Assembly (NCBI RefSeq): GCF_901709675.1
Contig: NC_051089.1
Span: 12,194,476-12,258,475, forward strand
Source of the DNA: Syngnathus acus
Taxonomy: Eukaryota > Chordata > Actinopteri > Syngnathiformes > Syngnathidae
Length of the DNA: 64,000 nucleotides
Direction of reading: 5' to 3'
The position numbers were made by a program, and so were the translations under genes. The stretch's first letter is position 1. Each line of letters starts with the position of its first letter. Below are positions 39,990 to 51,665 of this stretch, one piece after another. The notes below the pieces were generated by a model. The model was given only the letters and a program-made list of their open reading frames with translations. It did not search any database and was not told the DNA's origin.

Positions 39990-42900
39990 CTACTCTCCAC
40001 TCGTCTTGTGTTGCTGATCCTTGCTGTCCAGTTTGTGCACAACTCTAAAGGCCTCCAGGAACTCGGTGAAGTCTATACTGCCGTCTTTGTTAAAGTCGAT
40101 ACTTCGAGCCAGGTCATCAATGGCTCCGTTGTTGCTGTCTACCCCCACGTGAGCGCTGAAAAGACGCCACGTATGACGGAACTCTTCGATGGAAATAAGA
40201 CCTGAAATGTAACAACGCTGATCTTCACCAATTCCAAGAAAAAAAGTCGTTTCAACAAAGTGCAGTGCTTCTCTACCTGAGTGGTCTTTGTCGATAATGT
40301 TGAATATGATTTCAATGTCTGTCCTGTATCGAAACAGAGTTTCTACCAGGTTTGGTGTGACCTACGAGAGGGAAAATCTATCAGCAAATGTTCTTACATT
40401 ACATGCAAAAAATAACAGTCCCAAAGTTCTCGCCATTAAAGTTCTATAAAAATGGAAGGATGGCTAGTTTGTAATAGTGTAGACAGATATTGTGTTTCAT
40501 AAATGTGACTAGTTGAGTTTGGGTGGCCTCTAACCTGAGGTAGCTGTATCCCGGCACCCATGTCCTCAAAGCAGGACTGGTAGTCCACACTGCCGTCTGG
40601 TGCCAGATGAGCTAAACGAGGACACAGGGTCCTCCACGGCAGGTCCAGCCTCAGGACAGAACCCAACACCAGAGCCCACTCACTGACCGTCACTCTACCT
40701 AGAGATTGTTGGAGTCGTTTTCAAATCTTTGAATGCACTGAAGCACAGGGGACAAGAGTGATTGATGCTTAGCCTACCAGTGTCACTCTGGTCATACTTC
40801 TGGAAGCCAGCAAGGAGGTCAGAACGATGGGCAAACACTTTTTCTTTCAGAGCCCTGAGAGCTGAACCCTCAGCAGCTCGCACTCTGCGAACACAGCCAA
40901 AAATCAATGTTAGTAGCTACATGTATTTGTTGTTTTTTTTGCTTCGTGTCATTGTGGACCAATGGGCCTTAAATTGTAAAGAAACCAGTTGAAAGAGCAA
41001 ATGGATATGTTGACGCCTAATTGTTTGACCTTGGCAGAGTTCTGTGCTGTACTGAGTGCCATGGTGCTTAATATTGTTCCTTTTAAGTACTGTACTGCAT
41101 TTTTGCATCCATTTTCAATCATTCAAGTCAACTGCCAGGTTGAATTGAAGCAACTCGAAAATGGTGAAGCCTGAGTAATACGGTCCCAAACTCGATGTAC
41201 CTTTGAGTCAATGTGAGTTTGCGTGTTGAGCGGCTGACTTGGTACTGGTAGAAACGTGGAACCAGATCTCTCCCCAGTTTAATGTAGGCTCCTCGATTGC
41301 TTCCCTCCTCATAATAGTTAGATGCAGAGAAGATGGTGATCACCTGTTGAGTAATGACAAATATGTTTTCTTTCAAATCTTGAAATAGGAAATAAGTCAC
41401 TGTGGAAATACCTGGCCACTGTGACACAGCTCATAACCTTCTTGTTTGCACTCGTGGGATCTGATGATCAGCTGCAGGCCATGTTGGAGCAGCAATCTCC
41501 GAGTGACGTCGGGGCCAAAGTAGCAGCCACCACCTCTGAATGTGTTTGGGCTGCAGCCTTCTTGGGTTTTGGGGTCACTCCACAGTATGTCCACAATCTA
41601 CAACAAAAAGTTGCTGAGATAAATTATAGCGTGTTCTGCCATGATACCCCCCAGTAAAAAGTTTATAATCGCCTATAGATGTTGGCTAACCACTACTTTT
41701 GTCTAAATGAAGCCTCTCAATGTACTTCAACATTATTCTTCAGCACTAAGATGCAATAAAATGGCAGCAAAACACTACATTTGTCCAAAGTTCCTCAACT
41801 CACTTGAATTTCTTGGCATCAAGACGCCACAATTTGGTGATCAAGCTCTACCTTTATCTAAATGAAGCTCCTAAATTCTTGAATATAGTTCCTCTGCACC
41901 AAGATGTCGCTCGCCCATCCCTCAAAAGGTTTGTTTGCATATTGATGCCACAAGATGGTGGCAGAGAACTACTTTTCTATCGCCTGTCTTCTGAAGCTTC
42001 GCACCTCACAACATTATAGCTCCTTGACACCAAGATGCCACAATAAGCTCGGAAGTAAAATAAATGAGCTATTTTAAACAGAAATATGGCTTGAGTAGAA
42101 AAATGAAGAGCTGAATTTCAAAAATGTTGAATACATGCGCAAAGAGCCAAACACTGTAATGTCACCTGTTTCCATTCCTGCTCCTTTTGTGGAGGCAAAG
42201 GAGGCGGAATGGAGGTTGCAGAATCCAGAAAAGGCACTTGGAGGATGTTTATGTTGTATGGCACATTGGGAGAGGACGTGCACGGATTAGGTGAGAAGCA
42301 CGATGGGGTGTGTGGAGAACAAAGTGAGGAAGATGACGAAGAGGATGAGGAAGATGAGGAAGAGATGGAGGCAAAGCTGTCTTGTTGGCTTAGTCTGGAG
42401 CACCTCCTTCTGAAGCGACAAAAACCAAGGGCTTAAAATGGCAAGATTTATGATGTCTGACAGAAGCCCCTTTCTGGTTCAACTCTGACCTTAGGTTTGG
42501 GGTTCTTTGGTTCTTGTGACTGCGATAAGTATCCGTGGATTTCATTCTTTTCATCTGTTTGTTGGACTGACCGATATCCAGCTGCTCCAAACTCCGTCTG
42601 GGAAGCCTCAGCGCCGATTTAACCTGGTAAATGTTTGGCAAAAAATCTCAGTCAATCAGTCTTATCGATATAGTGCAGCATTTTTTGGGGAGGACTAGAA
42701 TAGTCACACATGTATTAGAATACTGACTTATGAACAACACACTTTTTTCTGCCTATAGTGGTGACTGATCTATGCAAAAAACAGATATTTGTCTTCCTTC
42801 CTGACCTTGTGCCGATCAATGACACTGAGGAAGTCTAAGTCAGTCTGGTCTGATATGCCCCCATGAACAATTAGGACCTTCCCATCTATCACTGTGGCAA

Positions 42901-45900
42901 CAGGCAGAAAACTGAAGACGTCCTGAAAAAGCTGCAGGATCTCACACCCATTAGCCTGTTCACAGAAAACGTAATACGTTACATCCAGTATTGTGGGTAT
43001 CGAGAAATCATTACTACACTGCCAAACCATACCTTGTACTTTTGCATGACCTCTTTTGTGAATCCGTATCTGAAATGAAAAGGCAAGATGTTTTCTATGA
43101 TTGCACTCGATGCATGATTTGTTTCTGTATTAACCATTAAACATGCATGTTTTCTCTTTTGAAACTCCACTTCCTGTTTACCTGAGGTTCATAATATGGT
43201 CCTCGTGGTTTCCTCGGTTCAGATGCATGTAATCAGGGTAAAGTAGCAGGTAAGCAAACAGGAGGATGACCACCTCAATTGACTTTTTCCCTCGGTCCAC
43301 AAAGTCCCCGTTAAATACGTATGGCGTCTCAGCAGAGGGGAGGCCGTTCTGGTCAAGATCAAGTCAAAGAAGCCTTTGTACATTTGATTGATTGTTCCTA
43401 TTTTCAATTCAAGTGGCTCACAAATTAGGGACAACAGAAAAATGCAGCTCCCCGAGTTACAAGAGAGTACAAGAGTCAGAATGTCAAGACTTACCTTATA
43501 AAATATAAGAAGCAAGTCATCAAGTCGACCATGAAGATCACCTAAAGTACACATCAGAGAAAAAAATGCATGAACATGACAGATGAAAGGTGTGTCCAAA
43601 GTTCAACGTCCCCCCAAATCATACAATTTAGAGGCCAAACAATACTTTCTAGATGCTTCCAGGTGTCATTAAATCTTTTGTGCATTTTGTTTTCGAGCAT
43701 TTCTCTCCCATTTGAAACATTCGACTGCCATTAAAATACAATAGCATAGTAGGACTAAGTGACTAAGACCACCTACCACATATAGTGATCTCCTTTGTGT
43801 AGGAAGTGGACAGGTGGATGACGTTGGGCATCTGTTTGAGGAGCTTCTTGGTCTCATAGAGAAGCTGCAACACGTATCTGGCGTGGAGAGTCTGTGCAAA
43901 GGAGGCTTCTAATTAACAGGTGCTTCTAGGTAAATGAGCTAGCTCGTGGGGAAGCTTGTTTTACATTGATATGAAGACCTATGATACAAATGCCAATGCT
44001 CAGCTCATCCAAGTGTCCCTTTAAGTATCAAATATACAGAAAAACTGCTCAAACAGCAATCCTTGAAATTGAGTAAATACTCAAATGGCTTCATAAATAG
44101 TGAGGACAAAAATCATACTCGCACATGCACCTCAAATGGAAATCAAGGATATCAAACAGCTTTTGAGATACGTGACAAGCAATGGGAGGGATCACAATTT
44201 ACCTGCTGCTCTTTAAAGGCACCGAGAAGAGCGTTTGTGTCTGACACGGAGAGGGGAAACGACAGTCGTGGTCCGATGTACGACTCTGGAACTTGGATTG
44301 CGTCGTAGCAGCCCTCTCGGTCTAACCAGGGGTCAATCACGGGCTCCAGAAGCTGCGAAATCAGATCTGTTGACCACAGCGAGGGGGAACAGAAAGCAGA
44401 ATTTGCTGTATGGCAGTTACAATGATTTAAAAAGCCAAATCCTCTATCAAAAAAAAAAAAAAATCTATCTTTGGGAATTCAAACCCCTGCCCAATTTGAG
44501 TTAGTATTAGTTATTTTGATCATTTCAGTGAGAATTGACTGTCATTAGATTACGAAATGATGCAGACTTTTCTGCAACACCTTGGTATTCAATAAGCATT
44601 ACAAACAGCCATTTCATTCACTTCCCTGACTATTTTGTGCGAATTAATGTCCTTTATTGTGTCACACAGAGATGTCGTGTGTCATAAATGGCAGCGAGGG
44701 TCTGGCCCTTTTCCATCACTTCATTTGACTCAAAAAAGACCATCTAGATGATGAGGATTAGCTTTACAATGGTGCATAAGGCTTTTTAGCTGAATGAGTG
44801 GGTCAGTGCACCCTTAAGCCACAGCTGCTTTCGTGCGACACGCCACGCTCACATTAGTTGCTAGGCAACACAAAGGGGTTTTCACATCCAAATAAAAGAG
44901 CATCACTAATCAAAGTGGTGTTTCATTTGATTGACTGAAGGCTATGTATGAATACACGTGTACAAATGTGATGAGATTTAACCTTTTGAATTGCTTATTA
45001 TATACGTATTACACAGATATGGTGCGTATTAGACAGAACATTATATTTTAATTCAAAGCAGTGGAAAAAAAGGAATATAGTCGATCCCTATTGATCACGG
45101 GGTGAAAATCACTGAGAAGAAACTGTGTAACCATGTTACGTATTTTTTAAAATAGTTTTAACCCTACCACACATTTTGAAACAATGTATGACATAAGAAG
45201 CCAAGTGTGCTTGATTCTAGGTGTTTATTTATCACTCCCAAGTTTACCATAAAACAAGTAAGCATGTAATTCTCTCTTTAGGTTTAGTTTGATACTAAAA
45301 TTAAAAAAAAAGATTAAAAAAATAAATTAAAAAATAACAGCTGCTTATTGTGAAGTGAGTTCAGTTGTCCTTTGTACCAGTTGTTCTCGCTGACATCTTA
45401 CCTGGTCCATTTCCATTTAGCTGAGTGAAGTTGTCAAGCATGAAGCTGAAGAAACCCGACAACTGAGGGGAAACAGCATCAAACAAAAAGCTTGGTGAGG
45501 TTTAAAGGTTGACTTTAAGACATCTCACTGTACTTTCCTGTTTCGGAGACTCGCCTGGAGCTGATCCTGTTCGCCGGCGTATTCGATGGATTGGAAGATG
45601 TTCCATGTGTACCTTCGCCTCATCTCCAGGCGGGCCATGTAGCGGCGGTACCAGCGCTGGATCAGCACTGCTGCCTTCATAGCTACAGGGGCAACACAAC
45701 ATGGCGCGCCATGAAATGCCATACATTTGAGTAACAGGCATGAGTAGAAAAACACATTTATGGGTCAGACTGTCATTTTACAAATGTGTCATTGTTGTTC
45801 TACCAATGCGCCAACTGGTGACATGAAAGAATAAATGCGTAAATGACTAATATGCTCACCCTAATGTAGGTACTGTCCTGAGAAGTAGGACCATACATGT

Positions 45901-47158
45901 AGTGACAAAACTAAAAAGTATTGTGCTTCACTAGTAGCATGCAGATATCAACTAGTACACAATTCTGGCTCACTAGTTCAATCCGCTTGTCAGGCACTAA
46001 TATATTGACCTTAAGATGGATATCAAAAATATTGAATTAGTGCTGAAGCATCTTTCATATAGGATCAGTAATTAGTAAATTGTTGTACCGGGTTCATTTT
46101 TTTTCTTTTTCAAATCAGACTAGCATTTGCTAATGACCATAGAGAAGACTATCTTTTTAAGAAATAAATTGCTCTTACTTAATGCTGGATTGGGTGGCTT
46201 TATTTCATCTGAGTGAAGAAGAATAGAAGTCAGCGTTGGAACGTGTTAATTGAATAAAATTAAATAAAATCAAAGCAACGCAAACACACGACGAAAACCA
46301 AATAGGGAAGTGTTAACAAGACACCAGGGAGGCCGTGAGCCACTGCGGGACAGGAAAAGCTCAACACATTACACACACACAACCTTTGAGACAAACAACA
46401 GAAAGAAGACAATAGGGATCTGGGATTACAAACATCCATCACAAATCTGCGTTGACAAACAATTGGCCATTTGCTCTTCTCTAACAAGTCGCTGGATGGA
46501 AAAAAATCACAACAGGTATTTGATTTGTGAATGGACCAGTATATTTCCTTGTTCAATTAGATTAGCATTTAAATAGTGCTCTTCATTACATTTTGATACG
46601 GCTAAAATGACACCTAACAAGTCATCAACAGCTCCTTGACTGTCAGCTTCAACCAAGGTACAGAGAGACTGGGAGAGTCACAGAAAGGCAATCAAGTGGA
46701 CATCAGAAATCTTTTGCTCGATTCATGGGTTAGGGTTTCTATGGTGGCGAACAGCTAGTTGTGCACGGTTGAGTGTGAATTCAAAAGTTTAGAGAGGGTC
46801 AAGTTGAGTTCACCTGTGAAGGTCATTTTAGGGTCATCCTGAAATTTCACTCAAATACCCAATAAGCCTTTTTAAGGATAGTCTACTAGTCTTAAATTCA
46901 TTCATATCAGATTCTGAGTGAATAAAAAATTATTCCACTCTAACAATACAACACCTAAATTGTTTATGCTGAGTTATTCATCAAAGGTGTGATAGCACAT
47001 TTAATTGGATGTTTTGTTTTAATAAACTAATCCCAAAAGAGACCACATTTCACAACCTTTGAGCTACGACAGACCCAAGGTTCATGTCACAGCAACACCT
47101 ACGTACCTGCCACCTTCGTCACTTGTGTCTCTATGGCAACTGAGGCGCCGCATCCCAT
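39990..47158 (-). CDS. ppef1: Serine/threonine phosphatase with EF-hands 1
   Basis: Seventeen exons, total 2,196 bases in frame, 731 aa: 47,158-47,107; 45,682-45,555; 45,462-45,402; 44,366-44,203; 43,891-43,777; 43,541-43,495; 43,348-43,182; 43,069-43,033; 42,955-42,806; 42,623-42,490; 42,409-42,166; 41,597-41,412; 41,343-41,201; 40,884-40,778; 40,698-40,535; 40,361-40,277; 40,201-39,990. It starts MGCGAS (predicted N-myristoylation) and has an IQ motif ([17 protein letters not shown]). The PPP catalytic core carries [19 protein letters not shown] and [16 protein letters not shown], interrupted by a Ser-rich linker. EF-hands are near the C-terminus ([26 protein letters not shown]). RdgC/PPEF phosphatases are calcium/calmodulin-regulated and expressed in photoreceptors and sensory neurons. 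Intron 2 has a GC donor (CAG/GCGAGT). Some segments resemble PPEF2, but the position between phka2 and rs1 indicates ppef1. Confidence 0.94.
41660..42060. repeat. Diverged tandem repeat in ppef1 intron 11
   Basis: The phrases CTAAATGAAGC (41,704 and 41,858 areas) and CACCAAGATGcCaCAA-like words (near 41,814, 41,897, 41,950 and 42,026) recur in the same order at roughly 80-150 base spacing. This suggests three or more decayed units. Unit boundaries are not sharp. Confidence 0.5.
45850..46035. repeat. ACTAGT-rich dispersed repeat, copy 2
   Basis: Lies in ppef1 intron 1, in the opposite orientation to the copy at 3,745-4,015. The 18-base word at 46,009-46,026 matches the reverse complement of 3,783-3,800 at 17 of 18 positions. 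Several CACTAGT motifs lie beside it. Confidence 0.55.
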
Positions 47159-48977
47159 GATGAGCAGTGAGAAAGCCCACAAATTGCATTAATGGGGAAA
47201 AAGGTGGATCACATATGGCAGGTGGAGTCTGCGAAGCCGTCTGTGGCGAGGTGGATGTGCTCAGCACAGCACTTAGACAGAATGGGAGAGCCATTGATAT
47301 GTATAGTCATAGAGCATGGACAATGATAAAAAATATGTAAAAAGTTTAACTCAAATTCAGACTCAAATGGAATAACAATGCCATTTAAGCAATGTTTTGT
47401 TGGTAAATTTAAATGCAAACTGAGATGGAGAAAATTACATCTAATTTGAAGGGTTTCACTTACACTTTTTTTTATTCTATGCATTTAATCTGACTTTTTT
47501 TTTAATTCTATTGTTTTGTATGGTTAAAAGAATCAGTAAAAAAAGATGGCAAGAAAAATTATTAGAAATTCACCAAAGTTTCAATATGAACTACTCGTTC
47601 TGTAATTGAGCGGTACTTTTCTGCCATGTGAGTTTGAATTTGAATTTAATTCCCCCCCCCACACAAAAAATACCTTGTTCTAATTTTAATAGCATTTCAT
47701 TAAGAATTTTGATTAGACTGGACTGGAAAAGTAAAAAGGTAAACCATCAGTTACAGAAATTTAGTTTGATTTTTTTTTTTTTTATCAACTTAAAATAGTG
47801 ATATGAACTGTGTTTTCAAATGAACATGTCTTTTTTTTTTTTTACTCAGCTAATAGAGAACAATTCAGTCAATTAAAACAGAATAGTACATTTAATCCTG
47901 CTCTCTTAACACCAGCAAAGCCTTGTCCTGAATGATGACAACAGAATGATTGAAAGTGATGCTCTTACCTGATCAATGTTTACAAGTGAGTCACAAACCA
48001 TGAGATGGATCCACGTGCTTCCCATCCAACTTTGGACAAGCCCAGAAGATATTTAGGTGCTTTTTCCATTGCAATCAATGTCATCCTTATTTCGTGCCCA
48101 TGTCTGAGGCGGAGATTGTGTAGCTCTTCAGGAGGAAGAGGAAAAGGAGGAAGAGGAGGAGATGAGAGGGAATCAAAGAGGCGGAGACATCATCAAGTGA
48201 TCCCATAGCATGTAGTTCACCAATTCCCCAGCCAGGGTGCAGTGACAGATCAGGTGTGCTGCAGAAAATCATCCCATTTTACCAGTGACAATGAGAAATC
48301 CCATAGGTGGGTGAACAATCAGCATTGGCGTCATGGTGTTATATCCCTTAAGCAAAGTATATTTGAGTACTTAGTAAGCGTGGAGCAACATAAAAATTAA
48401 CAGACATTCTTTGACTTCAGCAAAGAACAAAAATCACTGGCTTACGGAACACTTGAGACTGGCTCCGTGCAGAGTATATCCAAGTTTGGTACACTGCCCC
48501 CATGTGGCCAAGCCACATACAACAAAGAGCAGCACAATGTCCTGTAACTTGAAGGAAAAACAGGTTCCAGGATGCTTACATTGCATTTGCTTAGGTCAAC
48601 ATACTCTGTGGAAAAGCAGTTTTGGGGAGAAAAATGAAGAAATTGTTTTTACTGTAAGACTAATTAAGAAACAGAAAAGTGTTTTAAATGCATGCTGTGA
48701 GATGCACGAGTTTCAAGACAAGAGAATCATTGAGGCCGTTTTAAAGTCTGGACATTGTGCTAACAAACTGAAATTTGAACGGTTTTGCACTAAGGGTTTT
48801 GTTGACTGTCTCCACTGCAGTAAATCACATAAGACAAAAACTGAACTGCTGTATGTAACCATACAAGCCACAAAGTAAGTTGAGAGGGTTTAAAAAAAAC
48901 AAAATACCAGTGCAAAGCCTGAGACTTAGTTAAAAATATACTCTTTAATAATAGAAGTGGGCATTTCCCATACCACA
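47159..48977. other. ppef1-rs1 spacer, left part
   Basis: AT-rich with several A and T runs. A purine-rich patch at about 48,125-48,185 (AGGAGGAAGAGG repeats) makes open frames by composition only. A 155-codon plus-strand frame at 48,411-48,878 has no recognisable features. The ppef1 promoter must lie just right of 47,158, but no core element was called. Confidence 0.5.
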
Positions 48978-49399
48978 TCATGCAGCAACTTTGGTACAAA
49001 TCTTTTGTCGTACGAGTGTGACAGCAGCGTCGATCTCACGCAGGGTGATGACTTTGACCCGCTTTCTTCTCGAGAGCCTGGAAGCCTCCGAGCTCACCAG
49101 TCCGAGCACGAGCGGTCTGGGCAAAGTGTGATTACCGAGCAGGAAACCCAAAGCGCCCAGCCCGGCTGGAATGACCTGCTCAAGGAGATGAAAAGCTTCA
49201 TATGTGTATTGCTGCCATACCAGTTAAAAAAAAAAAGTTCCATACCAAACACCCTTGCTGGGGTTTAACCCCATGACGAGGTTTGAGAGTGGAGCGAGCA
49301 CAACGCCTCCTCTTCTTGGGTGCTGCCCGGGCAAGCGCCTTCATTTTGTTTGATGCTGTCTGGATTGTGTCAAAGTAGTCACCCAAGGAGGTTTTCTTC
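48978..49399 (-). CDS. Candidate intron-containing H2B-like histone-fold gene
   Basis: Minus strand. Exon 2 at 49,211-48,978 gives 77 codons after a CAG acceptor. It reads YEAFHLLEQVIPAGLG, which aligns with H2B helix 1 (YKVLKQVHPDTG). It then has SSEASRL (H2B GEASRL) and VITLREIDAAVTL (H2B TITSREIQTAVRL), at nearly the right spacing. It ends soon after helix 3, so the H2B alpha-C helix is absent. Exon 1 could start at ATG 49,344 and give a basic tail (MKALARAAPKKRRRCARS) ending at 49,270 before a GGG/GTTAAA donor; the intron would be 58 bp. The total would be 102 aa. The frame stays open upstream to an acceptor-like TTTCAG at 49,400, so a longer N-terminus (SLGDYFDTIQTASNK) is possible. H2B pairs with H2A in nucleosomes; a variant with a diverged helix 2 (PRPLVLG) may not. 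A decayed pseudogene is the main alternative. The plus strand is also open here and is taken as a shadow. Confidence 0.4.
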
Positions 49400-49602
49400 C
49401 TGAAACATAGCAGCAAAGGAGTAAAAAGTGAGCTTGTGCCTTGGATGAGAGACAGGCAGAAGTGCAAAAGGGTGCTTTTAATGAGAACAAATTTAAAAGA
49501 GCTTTCCCTAATGAGGCTTAATTACTTTCACACTGACAGCCTTGCATGGAATGAGGCGTTCGCAGGCTTCTTGCTCCGCTGGAATTCTGTATGTCCGTGC
49601 CA

Positions 49603-49755
<153 letters not shown>

Positions 49756-50402
49756 TATTAATTCAGCATTCAATCTGGTGGGTATGCCTTCTGAGTTTGA
49801 ATTGAATGTTTAATCTTTGAAATTCTTTTGCCATAAATATTTTTAACACCAAAATTGTTTTGTTGTTGTTAGCTCTTAGATTAGGTTAGACTAGGGTTGG
49901 ATTTAGCCTAGGACCTGAAATTAAACAAAACTGTATTTGATTCACTTCACCTCTCCCAAACATAAACAAACAAAAATAAATAATTCACGGAAATGTCTGC
50001 TTATAATTTTTACTTCTTCATACTCATAAACATCCATTCATGTATTTTTACAACATGTAAACAAACAACTATCCACACAAGGACCATTTAGAACCTTTAA
50101 AGAACCTAACGTATTACATCGTTTTGGAATGAGGGCTTTGACTTTGTTTGACGAGATTGTTTCCTAGCCACAAATGTGGCTTCATTCTAGCATAAATTGC
50201 CCTAATGATAACAAACATATCATTGGTGTAGTCTCCCACTGCATATGCCAGCAGCAGAACAGTTGGAGGGGCTTTGCCAGATAAACATGGCATTAGGTTG
50301 GGTCATCCGGGTCCTGTGGATTATTGTAATCCAGACTTTGTATGAGTGCTGGCTCGCTTCCTCCATCCATGCTCAGTCGTTTTCCTATGTGGAGGCTGCA
50401 AG
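49756..50402 (+). promoter_or_regulatory. rs1 upstream region
   Basis: No exon recognised. The proximal part (about 50,240-50,402) is less AT-rich and contains the CRX/OTX-type palindrome annotated separately. It should include the rs1 transcription start. No clear TATA box was seen. Confidence 0.45.
50318..50332. promoter_or_regulatory. Palindromic CRX/OTX homeodomain site upstream of rs1
   Basis: The sequence GGATTATTGTAATCC is a perfect inverted repeat of the K50 homeodomain site TAATCC with a 3-base spacer, 70 bases before the rs1 ATG. CRX is a known photoreceptor regulator of retinoschisin. Occupancy is inferred. Confidence 0.55.
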
Positions 50403-51566
50403 ATGGCTCTCAACGTGCGTCTTTTCCTGCCCACTCTGCTTTTGATTGCAGCTCACGGTAGGATTTGAGTTATTTTATTAATTTCGGTAACTGATTGCTT
50501 ATAGGGTACCCATATTTTTTAATCTGAATTTTTAATTCAAATTTCCCAAATGCACTTCAATATCTTATTTTCATTATTAAAAATTACAGTCTTTCCACTT
50601 TTTCTTAATCCCATGTCTATTTAAGTGACATATGTGTTTATGATGAGAGATTGATGTACCATGTTGTGCTTGTTTGAATTTAATTTAAATTGTGAATTTA
50701 AAAAAAGTAATAAAAATGTTGTCTGTCATCTGCTTGAACAGTCATTCTCAGCAGCCTTGCTCAAGAGGTATGAGGAAACTGCACAAACACTACTGGACTG
50801 TACATTCAAATGATGTTTAATCCATAAAAGTCAATTGGACTGGATCATAATACAGTCGTTTGATACACACAGACAAGTAGTATGTTTATTTTTAGTAATG
50901 TCTTCATGATGCTCTTTCTAACATTTTGGGGATGGTTTTTAAATTTGATTATCATAACTAACAGACAGTCCAGAAATAAGCACTTTTAGATTGTTTACAC
51001 GTTTGTCTTTTGTTATTAAAGTGATGTGTATCTTGGTTTGTTTAAGACGGATGTGTCTGAAGCATGGACCAGCAAGTCATGCAAATGCAACTGTGAAGAA
51101 GGTGTGTCACCAACTCAGTACTCCTTCACTGGCTCCTCTTCAGTGAGAGGAGTGGACTGCATGCCAGGTAAAAGCCAGTTTCATAACCACAAACATGTTA
51201 TTCAATCGGCATAAAAAAAAAAAAAAACAGTACAGAAAAAGGATTGCCAATCACTATGAAATGAAAGAATGTTCTCTGGTATCATGTATTGATAAAGGGA
51301 AGCTCTTGTGTATAGGTGAAAAAGCAATGGAAGAAGTCTATTTATACATGCACACATGCATGAATGCATCACGCTGCAGGGAGAACATGCTCCAAGGGAG
51401 AGAAAAGGAGGAGCCATTAGCAAGGAGAATCTCCACTCTGAGTCAGTGCAAGCTTCTTCACAAAAATGAATACAGAGGCGTGCAAAAATGGGGACATTTT
51501 CACATGGTGTGTGTGTGTGTGTGTGTGTGTGTGTCCACGTGCTAGATAGCTAGATAGCTAGATAGC

Positions 51567-51665
<99 letters not shown>

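Noticed and set aside
48087-48272. Glu- and Arg/Gly-rich open frames near 48,100-48,200
   Set aside because: Produced by a purine-rich simple sequence; no gene structure.
48411-48878. 155-codon plus-strand open frame in the ppef1-rs1 spacer
   Set aside because: No recognised motif, no splice context, AT-rich codon content; kept only as part of the spacer.
48957-49268. Plus-strand open frame antisense to the histone-like exon
   Set aside because: The minus-strand reading shows family-like H2B motifs; the plus frame has none and is treated as a shadow.
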